DNA of 64,000 nt. Source: an uncultured Johnsonella sp. Lineage in GTDB: Bacteria; Bacillota; Clostridia; Lachnospirales; Lachnospiraceae. The position numbers and the translations under genes were made by a program. The stretch's first letter is position 1, and each line of letters opens with the position of its first letter. The stretch spans positions 92,162 to 156,161 of the forward strand of contig CALBCM010000042.1 in assembly GCA_937927235.1 (NCBI GenBank). The letters are read 5' to 3'. Under the pieces are notes generated by a model. The model saw nothing but the letters and a program-made list of their open reading frames with translations, was not told the origin of the DNA and did not search any database. This document shows positions 36,911 to 44,073 of the stretch, in pieces.

Positions 36911-38392
36911 TTACAGCCATGCCTTTTTAAGCAGGGCAATTCCTTTTTTGATCTCTTTTGTGCTTAAAGTGGCATAGCCAAGTATTACAGTATCGGAAAT
37001 TTTATTCTTTGCAGAGCTTACTGTATCAAAAATTTTTGTATTAAAAGTGTTCGTATTCTTAAAAGTTTCTATAAAAAAATTATCTATAGGGTATACTTTC
37101 ACTCCCTTGCCGGCTGCCAGCTTAGCAAGCTGCAACGCAGTTTCCCCGGATTTACTCTTAAGCATAAGATGCAGTCCTGCATTTGCTCCTATTATATCAA
37201 ATTTTTCTGAAAATAGCTTTAATTCTTCAAAAAATGCATCATGCTTTGCCTTATAAATCTTTCTCATCTTATTCAAATGTCTTTCAAAATATCCGTCTGC
37301 TATAAAATGATAAAGTATATTCTGGTCAGGTCTTGGCACTGTGCATGAAAGAAAGCCCGCCTTATTCTGATATAAATGCATCAGCTTTTCAGGAAGCAGC
37401 ATAAAGCTTACTCTGATTGCAGGCGCTATAGCCTTGGAAAAGGTTCCTATATAGATAACCTTTTCACTGCCTCCCATTCCCTGCATGGCAGGTATGGGGC
37501 GGCCCTTATATCTGAATTCGCTGTCATAGTCATCTTCAATGATGTATCTGTCTTCAGCTTCCATAGCCCAGTTTATAATTTCCCTGCGCCGTGAAGCTGA
37601 CATAATTACACCTGTCGGATACTGATGTGAAGGCATGGTATAAGCTATCTCCGCTCCGCTTTTTCTCAAATCTGATGATTTCATGCCTGAATCATCCATT
37701 CCTACCGCACTTACTTCCCAGCCCAGACTGTTAAAGACTCTGTACGCCTGCTTATAGGTTGGATTTTCAAGTGCTATATTAAGCTTGCCAAACATCAGAC
37801 CAAGTATCAGCATGAGATATTCATTTCCTGCACCTATTATAATTCTGTCCGCAGCGGCATCAACTGCTCTTGCTCTGTGAAGATAATTCGATACAGCTTC
37901 TCTCAGTAAAAGCTCTCCTCTATTATCCCCTGAAGAAAACATCTGAGTGTTATCATCTATAAAAGTATCCTTTGAGAGCTTTCTCCATACGGTGTAGGGG
38001 AATACTGAAAAATCAATTCCCCTTGGAGAAAAATCAATACCGTTTTTATCCTTTAGGCGGCTTTCATTATGAGGATTATTAAAATCGCTGAGCTTAAAAT
38101 CAGGGCTATGCCTATCAAATTTATCTGAGGCAGTAAGATTATAAAGCTCTTCAAAGCCGGACACGAAATATCCTCTGGAGGGAAAAGCCTCTATATATCC
38201 CTCTGCTTCAAGCTGCTCATAAGCAAGCTGTATAGTGGAGCGGCTCAGCTTCAAATCAGCGGCAAGCTTTCTTGTAGAGGGAAGCTTTTCTCCCTTATGA
38301 AGCTTTGCCGTCTTTATTTCATTCTTGATATACTCATATATCTGCTCATACATAGGCTTCTTACTGTCGTCAGAGGGTATTATCAGCTCCAT
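36911..38392 (-). CDS. MocR/PdxR-type regulator: GntR winged helix fused to aminotransferase fold
   Basis: 493 residues. The N-terminal GntR helix (MYEQIYEYIKNEIKTAKLHKGEKLPSTRKLAADLKLSRSTI) spans about residues 14-75. The aminotransferase-like domain has IIEDDYDSEFRYKGRPIPAMQ and the PLP lysine in GTFSKAIAPAIRVSFM. MocR proteins commonly control PLP synthesis (pdxST) or amino acid pathways; none of those genes is adjacent. It starts two bases after glnS ends, so it is translated from the glnS transcript. Confidence 0.92.
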   Translation of the reverse strand: MELIIPSDDSKKPMYEQIYEYIKNEIKTAKLHKGEKLPSTRKLAADLKLSRSTIQLAYEQLEAEGYIEAFPSRGYFVSGFEELYNLTASDKFDRHSPDFKLSDFNNPHNESRLKDKNGIDFSPRGIDFSVFPYTVWRKLSKDTFIDDNTQMFSSGDNRGELLLREAVSNYLHRARAVDAAADRIIIGAGNEYLMLILGLMFGKLNIALENPTYKQAYRVFNSLGWEVSAVGMDDSGMKSSDLRKSGAEIAYTMPSHQYPTGVIMSASRRREIINWAMEAEDRYIIEDDYDSEFRYKGRPIPAMQGMGGSEKVIYIGTFSKAIAPAIRVSFMLLPEKLMHLYQNKAGFLSCTVPRPDQNILYHFIADGYFERHLNKMRKIYKAKHDAFFEELKLFSEKFDIIGANAGLHLMLKSKSGETALQLAKLAAGKGVKVYPIDNFFIETFKNTNTFNTKIFDTVSSAKNKISDTVILGYATLSTKEIKKGIALLKKAWL

Positions 38393-38394
38393 AC

Positions 38395-40107
38395 TTATTT
38401 TTTTTCAAGCTTAAATGAGCTTTTAAGTCCTACTATTCTGTTAAATACTGGCTTTTGCGGCAGCGAGTCTTTAGCATCTACACAGAAAAAGCCGTTTCTG
38501 ACAAATTGGAAGCTCTCATAGGCGGCAGCTTCTTTAAGCAGAGGCTCGACATAAGCCCCCTTTATCACGGTAAGCGAATTCGGGTTTAAGTTTAGCTCTC
38601 CCGCCTCATTTGCCTTGCCCTCTTCCTCATTTATAATATTTTCATAAAGTCTGCACTCTGCATTAAATGCAGTGCCCTTATTTACCCAGTGTATAGTTCC
38701 CTTAACCTTTCTGCCTTCAAATCCGCTTCCGCTTTTAGTTTCCGGATCATATTCCACATGCACCGTGCTTACTCTGCCATCCTCATCCTTTTCAAAGCCC
38801 GTGCATTTTACAAAATAAGCTCCCATAAGCCTGACTTCATTTCCGGGGAAAAGTCTGAAATATTTTTTGGGAGGATTTTCCATGAAATCTTCTCTTTCTA
38901 TTAACAGCTCTCCAGAAAATTCTACCTGCCTGCTTCCAAGCTCGGGATTTTCAAGATTATTCGGAATTTCAAGCAATTCAGTTTTTCCCTCCGGATAATT
39001 GTCAATTATCAGCCTGATCGGGTCAAGCACTGCCATCATACGCGGTCTTTTAAGCTTTAAATCTTCTCTGATACAGTATTCAAGCATGGCATAATCGGCA
39101 GACGAATTTGCTTTTGAAACTCCCGCCAGCTCAACAAATTTTTTAATAGACTCAGGAGTATAGCCGCGTCTTCTCAGTGCGGCTATTGACACCAGTCTAG
39201 GGTCGTCCCAGCCGTCAACTATGCCGTCCTCTACCAGCTTCTTTATATATCTTTTTCCGGTTATAACATTGGTCAGATACAGCTTGGCGAATTCTATCTG
39301 GCGCGGAGGATTGACATATTCACATTCTCTTGCAAACCAGTCATAAAGCGGTCTGTGGTCCTCAAATTCAAGTGTGCACAAGCTGTGGCTGATTCCCTCT
39401 ATCGCATCTTCAAGAGGGTGTGCAAAATCATACATAGGATAAATGCAATACTTATCTCCCGTATTATGATGCGTCATATGTGCCACTCTGTAAATTACAG
39501 GGTCACGCATATTTATATTAGGACTTGCCATATCTATTTTTGCTCTTAATACTCTCTGTCCGTCCCTGCATTTTCCGCTCCTCATCTCCTCAAAGAGCTT
39601 TAAATTTTCTTCAATGCTTCTATTTCTGTAAGGGCTTTCTTTGCCGGGTGTAGTAAAATCTCCTCTGTACTGCTTTATTTCGTCAGCACTTAAATCGCAT
39701 ACAAAAGCCTTTCCTTTTTTTATCAGCAGCACCGCCTTTTCTATCATCTCATCAAAATAATCCGAAGCAAAGAAAAGCCGGTCTTCATAATCAGCTCCAA
39801 GCCATCTTACATCTTCTTTTATTGATTCTACAAATTCCTCCTTTTCCTTAGTAGGATTTGTATCATCAAATCTTAAGTTGAACTTGCCGCCGTATTTTTG
39901 TGCCATTCCATAATTTAATATTATTGATTTTGCGTGGCCTATATGCAGATAACCGTTGGGCTCAGGCGGAAATCTGGTCTGGACCTTTTTATACCTTCCC
40001 TCCTTTAAGTCCTTGTCTATCTCAAGCTCTATAAAGTTTTTAGACAGCACCTCCTTTTCATTCCCGCTGTTAAAATCATTCTTAAGTTTCATATCTTTTT
40101 TTTCCAT
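38395..40107 (-). CDS. glnS: Glutaminyl-tRNA synthetase
   Basis: 570 residues from the ATG at 40107 (GGAGG eight bases upstream). HIGH motif in FPPEPNGYLHIGHAKS, the TNPTKE loop and the GWDDPRLVSIAALRRRGYTPESI anticodon-side region identify GlnRS. The KMSKS counterpart is degenerate (VITGKR). Many Firmicutes charge tRNA-Gln indirectly by GatCAB, so a direct GlnRS here indicates the clade has acquired one. Followed by the MocR gene. Confidence 0.95.
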   Translation of the reverse strand: MEKKDMKLKNDFNSGNEKEVLSKNFIELEIDKDLKEGRYKKVQTRFPPEPNGYLHIGHAKSIILNYGMAQKYGGKFNLRFDDTNPTKEKEEFVESIKEDVRWLGADYEDRLFFASDYFDEMIEKAVLLIKKGKAFVCDLSADEIKQYRGDFTTPGKESPYRNRSIEENLKLFEEMRSGKCRDGQRVLRAKIDMASPNINMRDPVIYRVAHMTHHNTGDKYCIYPMYDFAHPLEDAIEGISHSLCTLEFEDHRPLYDWFARECEYVNPPRQIEFAKLYLTNVITGKRYIKKLVEDGIVDGWDDPRLVSIAALRRRGYTPESIKKFVELAGVSKANSSADYAMLEYCIREDLKLKRPRMMAVLDPIRLIIDNYPEGKTELLEIPNNLENPELGSRQVEFSGELLIEREDFMENPPKKYFRLFPGNEVRLMGAYFVKCTGFEKDEDGRVSTVHVEYDPETKSGSGFEGRKVKGTIHWVNKGTAFNAECRLYENIINEEEGKANEAGELNLNPNSLTVIKGAYVEPLLKEAAAYESFQFVRNGFFCVDAKDSLPQKPVFNRIVGLKSSFKLEKK

Positions 40108-40131
40108 ATTAAAAGCCTCCAAAAGTCATAT

Positions 40132-40160
40132 ATTGTAAAGTATACAAAAAAGTCATACAA
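40132..40160 (-). promoter_or_regulatory. Sigma-A promoter of glnS
   Basis: Minus-strand TTGTAT (40155-40160), 17-base spacer, TACAAT (40132-40137). Located 25 bases upstream of the glnS ATG. Confidence 0.65.
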
Positions 40161-40231
40161 CTATTTGGCACAGTATAGCATAAAAAGACGGACTTTGCAC
40201 GAATTTGCTTGTTATATTTCAGCACCTAGAC

Positions 40232-40267
40232 AAAAAAAGCCGGCTAAAATAAATTAACCGACTTTTT
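40232..40267 (-). terminator. Intrinsic terminator after cysK
   Basis: A 13-bp stem with two G-U pairs flanked by A and T runs on both sides, so it could act in both directions. It lies about 80 bases after the cysK stop and upstream of the glnS promoter. Confidence 0.7.
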
Positions 40268-40345
40268 ATATTCTAAGGTTATGTGATTTTGACATAGGTG
40301 GGTACCTATTTGCAAAGCTTCATGCTGCTAAAGCTCAGAGTACGC

Positions 40346-41275
40346 CTATATGGATTCAAAGATAGGTGTGGAATAATATCTGTCTCCGCTGTCAGGCAAA
40401 ATTGCAACAATAGTCTTTCCTTTATTTTCAGCACGCTTTGCAATTTCCACTGCGGCATATAGAGCGGCACCTGAGGAGATTCCTACCAGCACTCCTTCCT
40501 TTTTTGCAATAAGCCTGGCATACTCAAAGGCACTGCCACTGTTTACTGTAAACACCTCGTCATAAATTCCGGTATCCAGAGTATTCGGTACAAAGCCTGC
40601 ACCTATGCCCTGAATCTTATGCGGACCTGATTTTCCCTCAGATAATACCGGTGAATCTGTAGGCTCAATCGCTACCGCTTTAATCTCGGGTTTTCTGCTT
40701 TTAAGATATTTGCCGATTCCGGTAATGGTTCCTCCTGTGCCTACACCGGCAACTACTATGTCTACCTCTCCCTCAGTAGCCTCCCAGATTTCAGGCCCTG
40801 TAGTTTCTTCATGAATTTTAGGATTTACCGGATTTTCAAACTGTGCCGGAATAAAACTGCCTTTAGTTTTACCTGCAATTTCCTCAGCCTTTTCAATAGC
40901 TCCCTTCATGCCCTTCGAGCCTTCGGTAAGCACTATCTCTGCTCCATAGGCTTTCAGTATATTCCTTCTTTCAGCACTCATAGTTTCCGGCATTGTCAGT
41001 ATCACTCTGTATCCCTTTGCAGCACCTATGGCAGCAAGTCCTATTCCGGTATTTCCTGAGGTCGGCTCAATAATTACGTCTCCCGGATTTAACTTTCCGC
41101 TTTTTTCAGCTTCCTCTATCATAGCCTTTGCTATACGGTCCTTGATGCTGCCTGCCGGATTTAAGTATTCCAGCTTGACCAGCACTCTTGCTTCAAGCCT
41201 TTCTTCCTTTTCAATATTTACCACTTCCAGAAGCGGAGTATTTCCTATAAGCTGTGAGCTGCTTTTATAAATCAT
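40346..41275 (-). CDS. cysK: Cysteine synthase A (O-acetylserine sulfhydrylase)
   Basis: 309 residues. PLP-lysine site NPAGSIKDRIA (about residue 43), substrate loop PTSGNTGIGLAAIGAAKGY, and the PLP phosphate-binding glycine loop VAGVGTGGTITGIGKYLK. It makes cysteine from O-acetylserine and sulfide. It has a very strong AAGGAGG site and a repeat-containing promoter (41328-41356). Confidence 0.96.
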   Translation of the reverse strand: MIYKSSSQLIGNTPLLEVVNIEKEERLEARVLVKLEYLNPAGSIKDRIAKAMIEEAEKSGKLNPGDVIIEPTSGNTGIGLAAIGAAKGYRVILTMPETMSAERRNILKAYGAEIVLTEGSKGMKGAIEKAEEIAGKTKGSFIPAQFENPVNPKIHEETTGPEIWEATEGEVDIVVAGVGTGGTITGIGKYLKSRKPEIKAVAIEPTDSPVLSEGKSGPHKIQGIGAGFVPNTLDTGIYDEVFTVNSGSAFEYARLIAKKEGVLVGISSGAALYAAVEIAKRAENKGKTIVAILPDSGDRYYSTPIFESI

Positions 41276-41327
41276 AATAATACCTCCTTAGTATTAACCC
41301 CTTAAATATATAGGTTTAATAGGTATT

Positions 41328-41356
41328 ATTTTACTTTAGGTCTTTAGGTTTGTCAA
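41328..41356 (-). promoter_or_regulatory. cysK promoter with tandem repeat in the spacer
   Basis: Minus-strand -35 TTGACA (41351-41356), 17-base spacer, -10 TAAAAT (41328-41333). The spacer is almost entirely two adjacent copies of the 8-mer ctttaggt (plus strand; 41334-41341 and 41342-41349). A direct repeat inside a promoter is a likely operator; an Rrf2/CymR-type regulator is a reasonable candidate but not shown. Confidence 0.75.
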
Positions 41357-41383
41357 GCCGGGATTTATTGACTAAGTTACACG

Positions 41384-41465
41384 CTCAGAATGACAGTATT
41401 TCAGACCCGCTCCGCCTTCACTCCGTTACGGCTAATGCGCTCACTTAGAAATCTATCATTCTGAG
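41384..41465. repeat. Hairpin-forming intergenic repeat at the island's left end
   Basis: ctcagaatgacag (41384-41396) and ctatcattctgag (41453-41465) are inverted copies with one mismatch. A tcattctgag core is common in dispersed bacterial intergenic repeats. The truncated nuclease gene begins exactly at its right edge. Confidence 0.55.
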
Positions 41466-42173
41466 AAAAGTTTTATTCCAGAGTGGCTAAATGAAGTAAT
41501 AAAAAATATGGGTGCTGATATAGTTGTTCTTACCGAGTTTTATAAAACAGAAAATTGGTTATCTAAACTTGCATATAAATTAAATGAATATAATATTTTT
41601 ACAAGTGAAAATAAAAATGGGAATAAAATACTGATAGCAATAAAGAAGGAGCTGAAAGTCGTAGAGATTCAAGAATTACCAAAGAACAAAGTTTCTGGTA
41701 ATTTTCTTTCAATTAGCATATTGATTGATGGAAGCTTATATACTATAATCGGTTTTAGGGTTAGAACAGAAGATGATGCAAAAGGAAAGGAAAAACAATT
41801 CACAGAGCTGCTTAATTATCTTAACAGCACTTATACTTCAGATGAAAAAGTAATGGTTTTAGGAGATTTTAACTTATGGGATACTTATGTTAAAACTAAC
41901 TTATTAATCCCAAAAAATTATATAATAAAAGCACCAGAGCATCAAGGTAATACGAAAAGCTTAACTAATTGGAGTTATGTCTTTAAAAAAGATGAAAATA
42001 AAGCTCTTTTAGATTGGATGATTGCAAAAAATATTGAAGTTAAAACAATTGATTACTCATGAGAGTTTTTAAAGCAAATAGGCAAAGAAGCGTACGAGTA
42101 TAAAAGTGAGTATATAGGAATTCCAGATCACGCTCAATTAATTGTTGAAATTGAAATAGAAAGCCAAAAATGA
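41466..42173 (+). pseudogene. Endonuclease/exonuclease/phosphatase (EEP) family remnant
   Basis: The frame opens at the repeat border with FIPEWLNEVIKNMGADIVVLTEF, an EEP-fold core segment whose own start and first strand are missing. It continues through VMVLGDFNLWD, with the catalytic Asp and Asn. An in-frame TGA at 42060-42062 interrupts DYS and EFLKQIGKEAYEY. The same frame then runs to PDHAQLIVEIEI and the TGA at 42171. PDH includes the catalytic His typical of the family. So the gene is 5'-truncated and carries one nonsense codon, consistent with a TGG to TGA change. It was probably a small nuclease or phosphatase of unknown substrate. Confidence 0.85.
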
Positions 42174-42249
42174 TAAAAGCACCAAAATGGCAATTATATA
42201 TATATTTAGAAATAAGAATTAGATAGGTTATAAAGTTATGGAGGTAATT

Positions 42250-42345
42250 ATGATGAGAGGATTGGAATGGGGATTAACTTTTGGTATTACTTTTGGCATT
42301 ACTTTTGCTATTGCTTGGTATTTCATTTATAAAAGAAAGAAATAG
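42250..42345 (+). CDS. 31-residue membrane peptide with internal repeat
   Basis: GGAGGT lies five bases before ATGATG. The product is MMRGLEWG, then two TFGI repeats and TFAIAWYFIYKRKK. This gives one hydrophobic helix with a basic C-terminal tail, typical of tiny membrane proteins or toxin-like peptides. The repeated ttttgg/att units at DNA level show the helix grew by tandem duplication. It is between the EEP remnant and the SUMF1 gene on the same strand. No homologue is recognised, and no antisense RNA was identified. Confidence 0.6.
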   Translation: MMRGLEWGLTFGITFGITFAIAWYFIYKRKK

Positions 42346-42375
42346 ATCAATTAGAAATTTGTAGGAAGAAATTAA

Positions 42376-43119
42376 ATGAACTTAGCAAAGTATATAAAAG
42401 ACAATATGGCTATAATTCCTAAAGGTCAAGAGCTGATAAGAGATTTTGTTGACCAAGCAAAATGGATAAGTTCAAATTCTAAAATGTCTATGCCTGGAAA
42501 TAATGAAAAAACCGTTAAGCAAAAAACAGTAGATATTCAGTCATTTTTATTGCTTAACACGCCCGTAACCAATGAATTATATGCTTATGTTATGGAATTG
42601 AACTACGATGTTCGCTTTAAAGATTATCCTGTAGTAAATGTAAGCTGGATAGATGCTATAATATTTTGTAACAGTATTTCTGAAAAACTTGGATTAGAAA
42701 AATGCTATACATTAAATCCAGTTTCAGAAAAAATTACAATAAATAATTCAAAAAACGGATTTAGGTTACCGAAGGATGATGAGTGGCAATATGCTTGTAG
42801 AGGAAATTCAAAAGGATATAGATACGGTAATATTGAAGATATTGCTTGGTATGAAGAAAATTCAGATGGAAAATCGCATCAGGTAAAAATGAAGAAAGAA
42901 AATCAATTTGGGATTTTTGATATGATAGGTAATGTTTGGGAGTGGTGTTTTGATTTATATGATGAAATGAGATATGGAAATTATCGTATTTTTAGAGGTG
43001 GAAGTTTTGCGAGCGAAGAACGAGCTTGTGGAACTACTTCGAGGCGAAAGAGCTTTCCTGAATTTAAAATCGATGATTTAGGATTTAGAATAGCAATGAA
43101 TAATTTTGAGGGAATTTAG
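42376..43119 (+). CDS. Formylglycine-generating-enzyme (SUMF1) family protein lacking one active-site cysteine
   Basis: 247 residues with AGGAAG before the ATG. Family core: VVNVSWIDAIIFCNSIS, NGFRLPKDDEWQYACRG, NQFGIFDMIGNVWEWCFD and RGGSF followed by DLGFRIA. In true formylglycine-generating enzymes the copper site uses two cysteines after RGGS. Here the first position is Ser (about residue 213) and only the second Cys (about residue 218) remains. It may have lost sulfatase-activating function and act in another way, as many bacterial SUMF1-domain proteins do. No sulfatase gene is in the window. Confidence 0.85.
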   Translation: MNLAKYIKDNMAIIPKGQELIRDFVDQAKWISSNSKMSMPGNNEKTVKQKTVDIQSFLLLNTPVTNELYAYVMELNYDVRFKDYPVVNVSWIDAIIFCNSISEKLGLEKCYTLNPVSEKITINNSKNGFRLPKDDEWQYACRGNSKGYRYGNIEDIAWYEENSDGKSHQVKMKKENQFGIFDMIGNVWEWCFDLYDEMRYGNYRIFRGGSFASEERACGTTSRRKSFPEFKIDDLGFRIAMNNFEGI

Positions 43120-43191
43120 TGAAATATAAAGTAATAGAACTTGAAAATAAAGTGAAAGTTGTACAAATTTGAAGTTAAGGAGGTGATTTTA

Positions 43192-43653
43192 ATGAATCCT
43201 TTAGTTGTATATTATTCATATTCAGGAATAACAAGAAGATTAGCAGAAGACATTGCGTTGATTGCTGATGGAGATTTGAGAGAGCTGAAGCCACAAAAGC
43301 CTTATTCATTCTCATATAATACAGCTGTAAAAGAAGCGAGAGAAGAAATTGAAAAAGGATACTGTCCTCCTCTTATTCAAGGAGCGGAAACCATTGAAAA
43401 TGCAGAAGTGGTTTTTATTGGCTCTCCTAACTGGCTCAAAACTTTTGCCCCACCCGTGCTATCGTTTTTAAGAACGGCTGATTTAAGCGGAAAGACAATC
43501 ATTCCGTTTTGCACGCATGGCGGAGGAGGTTTTGGGAGAATGATTGAAGATTATAAAAAGGAATGTAAAAACTCAATTATTAAAGATGGGATAGCATTAA
43601 AAGGAAATTACAGTTTTGATGAGCTAAAAACATGGTTAGATAGTAATTTGTAA
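43192..43653 (+). CDS. Flavodoxin-like protein
   Basis: 153 residues from the ATG at 43192, preceded by AAGGAGG; an upstream in-frame TTG lacks a ribosome site. N-terminal FMN phosphate loop YYSYSGITRRLAE, then the GSPNWLKTFAPPVLSFL second FMN loop and CTHGGGGFGRMIEDYK. This matches small NAD(P)H-type flavodoxins with an SY-x-G-x-T phosphate site. It lies within the repeat-bounded island and is followed by its own terminator. Confidence 0.9.
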   Translation: MNPLVVYYSYSGITRRLAEDIALIADGDLRELKPQKPYSFSYNTAVKEAREEIEKGYCPPLIQGAETIENAEVVFIGSPNWLKTFAPPVLSFLRTADLSGKTIIPFCTHGGGGFGRMIEDYKKECKNSIIKDGIALKGNYSFDELKTWLDSNL

Positions 43654-43709
43654 ATCTCGGTTTATCTAACTCAAACAATTAAATAAAAGCTACAACATAG
43701 CGATTCATT

Positions 43710-43742
43710 AAAACAGTAGATCGAAATGATTTACTGTTTTTT
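43710..43742 (+). terminator. Intrinsic terminator after the island flavodoxin
   Basis: A 9-bp stem (43710-43718 paired with bases ending 43740) followed by six T residues, 57 bases after the flavodoxin stop. Confidence 0.75.
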
Positions 43743-43814
43743 CTATTGTACAGGTTATGAATTTTTTTCTGCTTTATTAATTTATTTCCATAGTTTTCTG
43801 TTAAACAGCCGGAG

Positions 43815-43903
43815 CTGCTAATGCCTAAGCTAGCGCATTAGGCGCAGTGAAACGGAGCCGGAGCGAGTCTGGACATTTATCAGCGGAGGCGTAACTTAGT
43901 CAA
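43815..43903. repeat. Inverted-repeat element at the island's right end
   Basis: In inverted orientation it shares the outer 13-bp end and the inner 9-bp core with the left end, and forms its own hairpin around 43818-43843 (ctaatgc with gcattag). The 43654-44073 gap holds only this repeat and the two flanking terminators. Confidence 0.55.
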
Positions 43904-43966
43904 AAAAATGAGACAGCAAATTATTTCCAAGATTTATTATTACTTTTCTTAGTATTATTTCATATT

Positions 43967-44023
43967 AAAAAGAAGCTGCTGCTCCATAGATGATTACCCT
44001 TCATCCATTTCGCGGCAGCTCCT
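43967..44023 (-). terminator. Intrinsic terminator after the surface flavoprotein gene
   Basis: A 9-bp stem (43972-43981 region with 44015-44023) and a five-T run on the minus strand, about 50 bases after the stop at 44074. Confidence 0.7.
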
Positions 44024-44073
44024 AAAAGCTTATTCTGTTCTTCTTAAGCTTTATGTTAATACTAATTTATTAA

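Larger units (their letters stand above)
41368..43903. mobile_element. Island bounded by inverted repeats, possible non-autonomous element
   Basis: A perfect 13-bp inverted pair TTGACTAAGTTAC (41368-41380) and GTAACTTAGTCAA (43891-43903) bounds about 2.5 kb. A second inner pair, taatgcgct (41433-41441) with agcgcatta (43832-43840), is also inverted. The internal genes run on the plus strand against all neighbours and are AT-richer, and the leftmost gene is cut at the boundary. No transposase or target duplication was found, so the mobility mechanism is unknown. Confidence 0.5.

Noticed and set aside
43119..43173. 17-codon GTG frame between the SUMF1 and flavodoxin genes
   Set aside because: It overlaps the SUMF1 stop, lacks a Shine-Dalgarno site and has no recognisable domain; possibly a gene remnant but not supportable.
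41368..43903. Complete insertion sequence
   Set aside because: No transposase or target-site duplication was found, so it is listed only as a repeat-bounded island.
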